This document shows positions 1-10,900 of a stretch of DNA of 64,000 bases, piece by piece. The stretch is from NCBI RefSeq assembly GCF_024763615.1, contig NC_077223.1, forward strand, positions 56,048,627 through 56,112,626. The letters run 5' to 3'. The position numbers and the translations under genes are program-made. Every line of letters starts with the position of its first letter. Position 1 is the stretch's first letter. The stretch comes from Phlebotomus papatasi. Its lineage: Eukaryota; Arthropoda; Insecta; Diptera; Psychodidae. Below the pieces are notes generated by a model. The model made no database searches and was not told the DNA's origin. It saw only the letters and a list, made by a program, of their open reading frames with translations.

Positions 1-493
1 ATAAGTTTGATCAGACATCATTTTGACCATTGACGTACAAGTTTCATTTGAAGCTTGTTCGGTTTCAAACGGTTCTTGCGCACCTCTGTTTTAGACATTT
101 TCAATGGGCACTTACGAAATGTTCGTTAATCGTGAAAAACCAACACATTTGTAACAGTTTCTAGTTTTTGCACTCGTTCGTGAAATTGTTCGTAGCATGA
201 TCACTTGATGAGCATTTTTTTCTTCTTTTACAAACATTTGTTCGTAAATGTTTGCAAACACACAGAAAAAAATGTTCGTAAAATTTTGTCATTGGTTCGT
301 AAAGTTTTGCCAAATAAACAAAAATGTTTGTGTGTCATATTAATTAATAAATCCCTATTTGAATTGAATTTATGCATCAATATTAATATTGATGATCAAT
401 ATAAGAGCTCTGATTACTATAAACTAATCTATTGTTATCATGGTGCCCAATCCTTGTTAGATTCACATCCAATTTGTGGAAAATATGCTGCAG
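1..493. repeat. Intron upstream of the first visible Cul2 exon, with foldback repeat
   Basis: No coding sequence is visible here. The stretch is intron of Cul2, ending in the acceptor TGCAG at 489-493. Positions about 60-330 carry many inverted and direct copies of ACGAAATGTTCGT / AAACATTTGTTCGTAAA-like words. The same vocabulary recurs at about 10455-10530, 11850-11945 and 14120-14400, so this is a dispersed foldback-type repeat. Confidence 0.6.
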
Positions 494-3400
494 GTTCATC
501 ATAAGTACGAAGAACTGATCAGTGACACATTTAGTTTTGGCTATGCCGTAGATCCGCACTTTTTGAGTGCTTTGGACAAGGCGTGTGCCAGTGTCATTAA
601 TACTACTATTCGAATTGGGGAGAAACAAACGTGCCGAAGTGCCGAACTGGTAGCCAGGTACTGTGATAGTCTGCTGAAAAAGTCAAAATCGACGGAGAGT
701 GAGATTGATACGAAACTCACAAAAAGCATCACGATATTCAAGTACATCGAAGACAAGGATGTATATCAGAAATTCTACAGCCGAATGTTGGCCAAACGGC
801 TGATTCATGAGCAATCACTTAGCATGGATGCCGAAGAGGCTATGATTAATCGACTGAAGCAGGCGTGTGGCTATGAGTTTACCAATAAGCTCCACCGAAT
901 GTTCACGGATATCTCTGTGTCGGCGGACTTGAACAACAAGTTCAATATTTACCTCAAGGATAATAAAGTGGAAATTGGGATATCGTGCCAGATAAAAATT
1001 CTGCAAGCTGGAGCATGGCCCCTAGGACCAACTCAGGTGGTCATTCCTTTTGCTGTCCCCCAAGAATTTGAGAAGTCCATTAGAATGTTTGAAGCCTTTT
1101 ATCACACCAATTTCAATGGACGCAAACTCACCTGGTTGCACTATTTGTGTCAGGGAGAGTTGAAGCTGGGTTACCTAAAAAAATCCTACATCGTCACCAT
1201 GCAGACTTACCAGATGGCCATTTTGTTGTTGTTTGAGTGTGTTGATATGATGGTGTGTAAGGAAATCCAGGAAACACTACAACTCAACACGGACACTTTC
1301 CAGAAACACATGCAAAGTTTGATTGAGTCAAAATTGCTGCTGGCCAGTACTGAAGAACTCAAAGATGACACAGAAATCCGACTTAATTTTGACTACAGCA
1401 ATAAGAGGACAAAATTCAAGATAACAGCAGCATTGCAGAGGGAGACACCACAAGAAGTGGAGCATACCATGAATGCTGTGGATGAGGATAGAAAACTCTA
1501 CCTTCAAGCTGCCATTGTGAGAATCATGAAGTCACGCAAGATATTGCGCCACAATGCACTTGTCCAAGAGGTAAGTTCATTTTATTATTTTTCAAATACA
1601 AATCTACCTAAAAATTATTACACTGACTGAGAGAAATCCGAAAAAGTTAAAATAATGTTAATTTTACCCTGCAGTATTGATCCGAAATCGGTGTAAATAT
1701 TACCCTTTTAGGTGTATTGAGGGTTAAAATTACCCTTTTTCATGTTAATTTTACCCTTAAAAAGGTGTAAAATTAACATTACAAAATGTTGATATATTTT
1801 TACACCTAAAAAGTGTTAAAGTTATGGGGACAAAAAGTTAATCGCATCCTCTTTTTTTCTCAGTGTATATCTCAGTTTACTTAAATTAATTAATTGCTAT
1901 AACACCATTTTTTTTATCTAAAAAACTTATTGAAACGTTTCTACATTAAAAAGTCTTTCCGCTTTCGACCTCTGGCTCAAATGAAAGACCTTGTCAAATT
2001 GCTAAAACTTTTCAGAACATCAAAAGTACGTGTAACCCTCGGTAGGGGTACTCAAAATCGTAAATTCTGATATTCGATTTCAAAAATCTTAATTCCTGCA
2101 TTTTCGATATAAAATATATTTATACAAAATCCCAAATAAAAAAAAAGATATTCCATCCTCCAATGTTGATTCTAATAAAAATCAGAATAGGGTAAGTGTG
2201 CCAAATTTCGGCATACTTGCATATCGCACGTTTTTATTACAATGGCGTATGTCGGATTTCAGCATTTTTCAGGAGACGGCTTCAAAAACTAAATTTTATT
2301 ATATTTTGAATATTTTCTTCAAATAAACTTTCAAAATTGCTAGTATGTGATTCTACTGATGTAGAAGTCGAAATGTCCGGCTTTTATTGATCAAAAATAT
2401 TATTATAAAAAAAAATAAAATAAAATGGATCGTCACTTTTACACTAAATGTGACAAAATTGCAAAAAATCCGCCACTGTAATACTAAAAATTCAGACAGG
2501 AATTTTAACATACGTCTCTTGTTTAGCCTTTTTAACAGAATTATTTTTCTTGCACTTAAGCAGTATCTCTTTGGTGTTTGACGTCGAAGTATGTTAAATT
2601 AATTTTAAAAATCAAAGATCCTTAAAAGTCAAATACAAAAAGTTTTGTAATTTATTTATACTTCATTTTATTTTTTGATGAATTCATTTCATTTTTTCAG
2701 ATCTCGTAGCTTTGCTAAACAAAGTTTTTTTTTTTAATTAAGATTTTTATAAAATGTGTGATACTTCTTTAGAATGAGATTTCCTTGACACAAAGAAATA
2801 AGATCACGTTTCATTCATTTTTATTTAGTAATCCCTTTTTTTTAATGATCAACCACAATAAATCATAATATTATTTACAAAATCATGCGACTTTTCTCTG
2901 TAAACCAAATAACTACGAAATGAGGTTATGTTGTCACTGTTTATATGACTTTTTTCTCTAAATGTCAAAAAATGTACGCCGTTTAGTGATACAGTGGCGT
3001 AGGATTCATCATCAGTGGAATAGTGGCGTATAATTCCACGAAAAACGCCATTGTAACACTAAAGGCCTCCAGGTAAATAATCATAGGCCACTTGTACGCT
3101 ACTTTTATTTTGCAGGCTTGACAAATACTTAAAATTATTAAAAAATATTTCTAACAATGTTGTTGAGATTATTACATATAATGAATATTTAATAAATTTC
3201 CTATTAGAAAACAATAAAAACTCAAAATGAACAAAAACCGAGATACGCTGTTGTAATAATAAACGTGCGATATAAGCACCGAAGTCCTAAGTTTAAAATG
3301 CAATATTTTTAATTCATATTGATATTTTTTGTTACTTCCTTTTCGTGAGGGTTTTGTGGAACCATGAAAACTAGTTTATCATCTTTGTTTTCTTTAAATC

Positions 3401-4484
3401 ACTTGCTAAAATATTGAAAGATTAATAATAATATGGACATTGCTTTGGGTAGTATTCCGGCCACTTTGAGTGAAATACCGGCCACCTTTTTTCTGACCAC
3501 TTTTTGTAAAGCAACGGATAGAAAATTTCTAAACGTCAAACGGAACGAGTTTAATATTTAGTTTAATACGTTTATATGAACCACAAGTCCTGAGATCTTC
3601 CGTGTAATTTGTCCTGAAGACCTGAAGAGTAGCATCTCAAATTTACGCGCAGATTCCCGTAGCAATTGGACCTTCCTGAACTCTTCCAAGGCCTTTTCCA
3701 CATCATCTTTTTCATATAAGCGATGGTTTTTTTTCTCTGGACATTATAGAACTCAGAAATTGAAGAAAAAAAAACATAAAATGAATAAGAAATTTAGGAA
3801 AGCAAAAATGTTGCCGGAATAGGCAACACTACCTCACCGGAGAGACGCTCACAAAGTATATATTTTTTTACGCGAAATACAGGATCCAGCTGGGACATTT
3901 CATTCGGAATTTAAAGATTGATTCATTATTAACATAAACAGAAACAATCTTTAATGAAAACTAATCAATTTTTTTGGAAAACACCAAAGGAAAACCTTTT
4001 GCACTTCACCACAAATCGTAAGACTGCTAGAAACACAATCGATCTGTCATATTTTTTGTAAGACTCTTTCTACACTGAGTTTTTACAACACAATTCAGAT
4101 TCAAATTATGCCTAAAATTTAACGGTATTTGTGTTAATACATCCTAAAATGAATAAATATTTAAAAGCTAAATGAATTAATTGACTATTCGAAGATTACA
4201 TACATAATTTTAATTAATTTATTTGCATGGCCGAAATTACACTCAAAGTGGCCGAGATTAGAAGCTGGCCGAAATTTGGCACACTTACTCTATATTTACT
4301 CAATTGCTATTAATTACATTTTAAATTATTTTCCTTGTTAAATTATTTGTAGATTTACACTCAGTCGCGAGTGAGCTTTGCTCCCAGCATACTGATGATT
4401 AAGAAGTGTATAGAGTCACTGATTGAGAAGCAGTACATCGAAAGAACGCCCAATTCCACCGATGAGTACAGCTATGTGGCATAA
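494..4484 (+). CDS. Cul2: Cullin-2, C-terminal part (two last exons; 5' exons lie outside the window)
   Basis: Scaffold of the CRL2 (Elongin B/C-Cul2-Rbx1) ubiquitin ligase. Exons are 494-1570 and 4353-4484, joined in phase 0 across a 2.8-kb intron (donor GAG|GTAAGT, acceptor TTGTAG|ATT). The visible 402 residues cover the end of the cullin repeats, the whole cullin homology domain (KLHRMFTD, SVSADLNNKF, SGRKLTWLHYL-type segment) and the winged-helix end. The neddylation region AAIVRIMKSRK ends exon 1, and the last exon closes with DEYSYVA, as in Cul2 rather than Cul1, Cul3 or Cul4. Family proteins are about 745 residues, so roughly the N-terminal half (the Elongin/VHL-box-binding side) is upstream. 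The coding sequence is intact. The neighbour downstream is convergent, with stop codons about 420 bp apart. The intron is filled with a MITE and a nested pogo-type element. Confidence 0.95.
1626..1866. mobile_element. MITE-1 copy (CACTGAGAGAAATCCG ends)
   Basis: Short non-autonomous element of about 240 bp with imperfect terminal inverted repeats (ACTGAGAGAAA at the left, TTTTCTCAGTGT at the right) and no ORF. The interior repeats the words GTTAATTTTACCC and GTGTAAAATTAACATT. Near-full copies lie at 21667-21922, 46045-46267, 48030-48288 and 58799-59054, with fragments at 31350-31410 and 59082-59174. It sits in the Cul2 intron. Confidence 0.8.
2190..4290. mobile_element. Pogo-type non-autonomous element P2 in the Cul2 intron, split by another element
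   Basis: Ends are GGGTAAGTGTGCCAAATTTC at the left and the inverted GAAATTTGGCACACTTACTC at the right, flanked by TA on both sides (2188-2189, 4291-4292). TA duplication and terminal form fit Tc1/mariner-pogo elements. The left end is interrupted at 2224-3270 by a second TA-flanked element. Another P2 copy at 38923-40384 shows the uninterrupted sequence across that point. No intact transposase remains. Confidence 0.8.
2224..3270. mobile_element. TA-flanked element (TCGCACGTTT ends) nested in P2
   Basis: Imperfect terminal inverted repeats of about 30 bp begin TCGCACGTTTTTATTACAA at the left and end TTGTAATAATAAACGTGCGA at the right. The element is bounded by TA at 2222-2223 and 3271-3272. 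Removing it restores GCATATAAGCACCGAAG, as found at 38953. Internal words such as CAGTGGCGTA and GCCATTGTAACAC resemble the termini. A Tc1/mariner-type deletion derivative is inferred; it carries no long ORF. Confidence 0.75.
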
Positions 4485-4903
4485 AGAGTGATCTCTGTCC
4501 TTGTCCAGGACATTACTCAAAGGAACCTTAATGGGAGGACTTTCGTTGCATGACCCAACAGAAGGACAACCCACGAGGACAGAAACACAGTTAAGCAAAT
4601 TCTTTTTATACTTCCGCAAGAAAAAAAAAATTAATTGAAAAGATATACATTTTATTAGCAAATGAAAGGGGAAAAAATATCTCAGAGGCAGAAGAAAATT
4701 AATCATTGTTACTAATCGAACGTATCCCGACAAAGAAAAATTAATTGTGAAGTGATAGACAAAAAAGAAATTGAAATATTTAAGAAATCTCTTATATAGT
4801 GACACTATTGGCGGATAATTTTTCTCTCCTATTTCCTGAAAGGAGAAACATATGAAGGAAAAGAAAAAGTGTGAGAAGGATGAGAATTTTCTTTGAAACA
4901 TCG

Positions 4904-7900
4904 TTATTTGTGAGACAACTTTTTGTTTTTCTTAATCTTTCGCTCTTGATGCGCATTAAATTGAGATACTGACTTTCTATGTGACTTTTCCCTCATTGTT
5001 CGGCGTTTTGTGTAAATTTCGGCGGTCAGGATCAAGACACTGACAACGAGAGCAAACAGTATAATGATGATTGGTGTAATGACTTGTTCAATATCCACGG
5101 GAACAACATCAACTCGTGATGAGTAGCACTTGGGTCGCGATGCAAACCATTTTATTCTCTCATTTTGCACCACTCCACCCTCTATTAGCTTCATTGTAAG
5201 TACACTGATGAGCTGGTGGTAAGGTGATGTCTTCCGGACGAATGCGCAAGTATCAATGACCCTTAAGAATGTGATTTGCTGGAAAAATTATTTTAAAAAA
5301 ATCAGTGTTAAAATGCGAATGTCTACAAGAATATGAAGTGCTCAAGTGTGCCTAGCTAGAGTCTTTTCTACGCATTAGGTAAGTTTATTTTTAAAACAAA
5401 TCGATAGTTTTTTTACCATTTAAGAGATAATAAAATAAATGTTGAAAAATTTGAGAAAATACTAAATTTTTGCCGGCCCATTTAAGGATTATTAAAATTT
5501 GAATTATATATCAAAATGGGATGACAAAGCGTCCTGTTCTATGTGAAATTTTCGAAATCGTAACTTGGATACTATAGGGTAAGTGTGCCAAATTTCGTCA
5601 TAGTTGCATGCAAGCGTCAAAGTCTCAAGTTTGAAATGTAATATTTTAAATACAAATTGATTTTTTTTATTCTTTCTTTTGTAATGGTGTTGCTTGGAAC
5701 CTTGTAAAAAGTTTACCGTCTTTATTTACTCTAAAATCATTCTCAATACATTTTAAAATGAATAAAAATGTTGACATAGCTTTAGTGCCTTATTTCGGCC
5801 ACCTTCATTCTCATATTTTCTTGCCCTTCGGGAATTCTTCCAATATCTTTTTCACGTCATCTCGTTTGTCGAAGCTACATTTTTTGTTATTCTTTTGCAT
5901 TGTATAATCTCTAGAGTACGTAAAATCTAAAAATTCATGGAAAATCGAGGAACAAAAAAGGTGGTCGAAATTGCAAGCTGGCCGGAATTTGGCACACTTA
6001 CCCTACCTCAAAATTGTACTTTCGTATCATTTACTGTTTACTGGTTTACAACTGATTTGAATCGACCCATAAATCATTCAAAATATCTTAGCAGTAATAT
6101 AATTGATTTTGTGATAAAAATTAGTTATCGGTTATAAACCAGTTCAAAACCGATCAGAATCGGTTTAGGCTTGTCAGAAATTCCAAGACCTTTCCAATTA
6201 GAACAAATCTGATAACATTTGGTTGAGAAATACGCTGTCTAGACCCTTTTTAATCTTTGACCTTGAAATCCCATTATTAGAAATAATTCAACGGAATTTT
6301 CGTATAAAGCATTGTCTTTGGATCTTTTATCAAACTGTTAAAAACATTCTTAGTGAATATTTTAATTTTCGTGCGACGATGACCCAAAGTCACTTCCGAA
6401 TAAGATTTTGTGACAAAACCGACAAGACTTATCAGACTAAAGAGCAAGTATCGTTTTACAATCAAATTTTTTCCACTGAAAAGCAACACTGTTACAGGCA
6501 AAAAGTTCTTTTGGCCTCTAACAACAGAAGACTTTCGACCCTTGGAGTACCTTAAGTATGACGGATATATTGACAAACTTGAGAATTATCTGATAAGACC
6601 TAGTCATTTTTCTTAGTTCTTAAGATCCATCCCCATCAAGACTAAGTTTTCCTTTATTTTTGGTCAATAAACATTTTTCCTACGATATTTCGACAAAAAT
6701 TAATATAAAACTATAGAAAATGGAACTTAATTTATTAATTATAGTTAAAAATGAAATTATTAAAAGATATTCACCTAAATTTGATCAAAAATAAATGCCC
6801 TAGCGCACAATTTATTGAGTGGAATTATACTTATTTCCAGCCTAATGGCGCTGGCACACCTTTTCAATTGAGTGAAATTTAATTGATTGAAATTTTACCT
6901 CTCACTCTTTCAAACTGAAATCAGATATAGTTGTCTCTTTCTGCCAAATGAAATTTAAAATTGAAATTGAAATTTCAATTTTAAAAGAAAGGAGACAGCT
7001 GAATCTGATTTCAGTTTGAAAGAGTAAGAGGTAAAATTTCAATCGGTTGAAATTCACTCAATTGAAAAGGTGTGCCAGCGCCATAAAAAACGAAATTCTA
7101 TTATAATTCAATACTTATGGCGCTGGCACACCTTTTCAATTGAGTGAAATTCAATCATTGAAAATTTACCACTTACTCTTTCAAACTGAAATCAGATATA
7201 GCTGTCTCTTTCTACCAAATGAAATTTAAAATTGAAATTGAAAATGAAATTTCAATTTCCATTTAACAGAAAAAGACAGCTATATATGATTTCAATTTGA
7301 AGGAGTAAGAGAGATAAAATTTCAATCGACTGAATTTCACTAAATTGAAAAAGTGTGCCAGCGCCATTAGAATAAAAAATTAAAATGTCGATTTTTTATG
7401 TTGGCATGAAAGGACGTTATGGTTTACGTTTGATTTTTTTTCGAGATTGATTTTTTTTGTTGAGTTTCTACTGTATATGGGAGACTGGGGCAAAAAGTCA
7501 CTAAACGGATAATTTATTTTTTTACAAGCTACTCGAATACCTCCAAAACTTCTAATTAACACAGTTTTATAGGAAATTTACCGCTCTACGACTTTGTGAA
7601 AGTAATTTTCCTCTATTTTGTAAAGAAATACGTTTATCGAGCCAATTTCTAAAAGGTAATTTTGTGACTATTCTCAAAAATGTTGGGGCAAATAGTACCA
7701 GACATTGGGTATTATCATATTTTGATTCGCTTTATTACGGGCTTCCGTAGGGTAAATGTCCTAATTCAAAACCATTTCCAGACGCTTTAACTTTGACAGA
7801 AGATTCAACACATTAAGTTCATATTTTTTCTTAAGAGAACTACATAAATTTGCTCCTTGACTCTTCTAGAATGTTACTGTTTAGTGAAAATTCTTTAGAT

Positions 7901-10900
7901 ATAATTTGAAAACTTCTTAAATACAAGAAAAATACGCGAATGTAAAATGCTTCTATTGGAAACGAATTAATCCAAATGGAGACAAGGGAAAGTTTCTAAT
8001 TGGAGACAAACAGTGTAACTGAAATCGCGACGAAAGGCTTCTAAAACCTTGTTGAGTTGCTCTTGAATGCAGGTTTTGTTCTTATTCCAGGTCTTTTCTC
8101 CTTTTCCATCTAGAACAATAAGAAAATCTCTCCAAAAAAAATCATATTTCCGAGGTTTCCTATTGAAGCATTTGCAGACACTTCAGAAAACCCTGTTTGC
8201 TCACAAAATAGGTAATTATTTCATTTGAAAACTTCACGTATCATTAACAATAAAGATTAGCACTTAATTTAACTAAAATTAGTCAGAAATATGACATAAA
8301 TGTTAAACAAAACGAATAAACAACTGTCACCTTTTTGTGTGTTTTTATTGAAAAACATGGTCGATATATGAAAAATCAATGGTGAAAGGATACACCAATT
8401 AAAAAAAGCTGAGAAATTAACAAATTAAAATTTGTGAATATGAATAGATTTTCGCTTTATTTGTAGCAAAATTAACTAAATAATGAAACTGAGGTATAGA
8501 AAATATATAAATATAGTAATTTAGTACTGTATTTATCATGAAAACAGTGACGTTTCCATTTGGAGTAGCGAAAAATTTCCATTTGAAGCAGTTTTTAAAT
8601 TAGCTTAATTTACCCTAAATTAAAAAAAAAAAAAAAACCTAGAGGATATATTTTCATAGAAAATTTATTCATGTACACTTTGTAAAACACGAGAAAAGTG
8701 AGAAAACGAGAAAAGTGCTTTTCAAGCTATTTTAGAAAAAACACACAAAAGACTGCAAATCGTTTGACCAATGCAAACAAAAAGCGACGAGACATGGTAA
8801 TGACGTTTCTTTTCACAGTGAGACATTAGAAATTGCTTCGCTTTTTTGTTACTTTTTACCCCAAGTGGTCATTTTTAATAAAAGGATTTCTGGAGAAAAG
8901 AACTTTTGTGAAATTCTAAAATAGATAGCGGATTCGAATTCAAAAAATACAAATTATTTAGAAAATATTCACCAGTGCATCAATTTTGGAAAATAAGTAG
9001 GTAATAATTGTTATCCTCTGCCAGGAAGATATTTCAAAAATAGGACTAAAAGTTCGATATTTTTTATTTTCTAAATTCCTTGTTCAAATTCTAAGAAACT
9101 CACGACATTGAAGAAGGTCTATGGAGGCTATCTATAGAAAAATAAAATTGAGCCGCTATCTTTTTTACCTTGGAAGATATTGAATTTTGAATTTTTCGAT
9201 TTGTGACTTTTTGCCCCAGTCCCCCCTATACTTTGCAGGACTTAGTTTGCCTATGAAAAGTTTTTGGATACCTATTCTTTATTCTGAAATACTTTTTCAT
9301 AGCTTCTATTGGTGCTAAACATTTCAGCTTAAATTCTTAAAAAAAATTTATTAAAGATACTAAAACTTTACCGTACAAAAGGTTCTAATTTAGTTTACTA
9401 TTTTATCTGAAATCTCTGTTATTCTACATATACGATTTAAAAATATAAAGCAAAATTTTCTTTTAAAAATAAAAAAAAATATAAATTTCCAAGATTCTAC
9501 TATCCTATGAAAAAGCTAAAGGCACTTACTTGTAAATCGCAAATCTCACTTTCAGTAAATGTCTTCACAACTTCCTCATAAATGCTTTCGACATCAAAAT
9601 GAAAAGCAAATCCACCCTCTTTTATCATTTTAACGCCCTTAGAAGGCTCAAAAAAATTATTCTGCTTCTTTACGCGCTCTGCGTAGATTTTCTTGACTGC
9701 TTCGTTAGAACTGTTGAAGAGATCATCATTGTATGGTGCATCAATGGCGCCGATCCTGAGTTTACTGGCAGCTAAGTGCTCAACAGTGCGAATAGTTTTG
9801 GGTGGATCAGTGATGAGGGAGGCTACAATGAAGGTGGAATAGTACTGATAGCAAAGAAAGGAGAAGACGAGGCACAAGGCAAAAAGTATTCTCGCAGAAG
9901 TTGTGGGAATTCTGGCTTCGAGACCTTGCTGAAAAAATGCTCCAAAAATTCCAAGAAAAGCAAATGCTATTGTACTGGATCCTGATTCTGTTGTTAGTTT
10001 TAAAGATACCACCAAGGATATCCAAAGGATGATGAGAAGGCACAAAGTACACAGCCATAGGGTGTTATCGAAGGGCTGTAAGTACACTGCACGGACTGAT
10101 ACTGCTCGCGGATGACGAAATACAAAGCCGTATTGTGGCTGCCAAGTAAATGGTGTTGGTTTCACTACAGCAAGACGACCTTGCGTAATCTTCAATGGGG
10201 TGACACTGACATCCGCCAGGGAAGCATTAAGAATGGCTATTGTGCCTACCCATGTGTCATTTGGACCCACAGCCACTTGGCTCCAGGAGGTGGTCCGGCG
10301 GAGAATTAGAGTGGCATTAACTCGTTTTGCAATGCCCGTAAGGAGAGTGTATTGAATAGCTGAGGCAGAAACTGAGGAATCCACTAGATTCGTCAGCATA
10401 TCATGGGCTGTCAGACCAGGAGGTATGTGAAAAATCTGTTGGGAAATGTTTGCTTACATTACACCAAAAACATTTCGTAAAATTCTTCGTAAATGTTTGT
10501 GAATTCCTACTGAAAACTTACGAAATGCTCGTTAATATTTTAAATACAAATTGATTTTTTTTATTCTTTCTTTTGTAATAGTGTTGCTTGGAACCTTGTA
10601 AAGACTTTACCGTCTTTATTTACTCTAAAATCATTCTCAATACATTTTAAAATGAATAAAAAATATAGACATAGCTTTGGTGCCCTATTTCGGACACCTT
10701 CATTCTCATAGTTCCTTGCCCTTCGGGAATCCTTCCAATATCTTTTTCACGTCCTCTCGTTTGTCTAAGCTACATTTTTTTATTATTCTTTTGCATTGTG
10801 TAATCTCTAGAGTACGTAAAATCTAAAAGTTCATGGAAATTCGAGGAACAAAAAGGTGGCCGAAATTGCAAGCTGGCCGGAATTTGGCACACTTAACTCT

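Noticed and set aside
4416..4901. 161-codon minus-strand frame over the Cul2 end and beyond
   Set aside because: Antisense to the last Cul2 exon and Phe/Leu-rich; no domain, and the Cul2 frame matches the family.
6223..6616. 110-, 99- and 68-codon frames in the receptor intron
   Set aside because: Overlapping on both strands, no domain; they lie in intron sequence next to repeat text shared with 44515.
9776..10309. Plus-strand frames over receptor exon 2
   Set aside because: Antisense of transmembrane and pore-coding sequence of the receptor.
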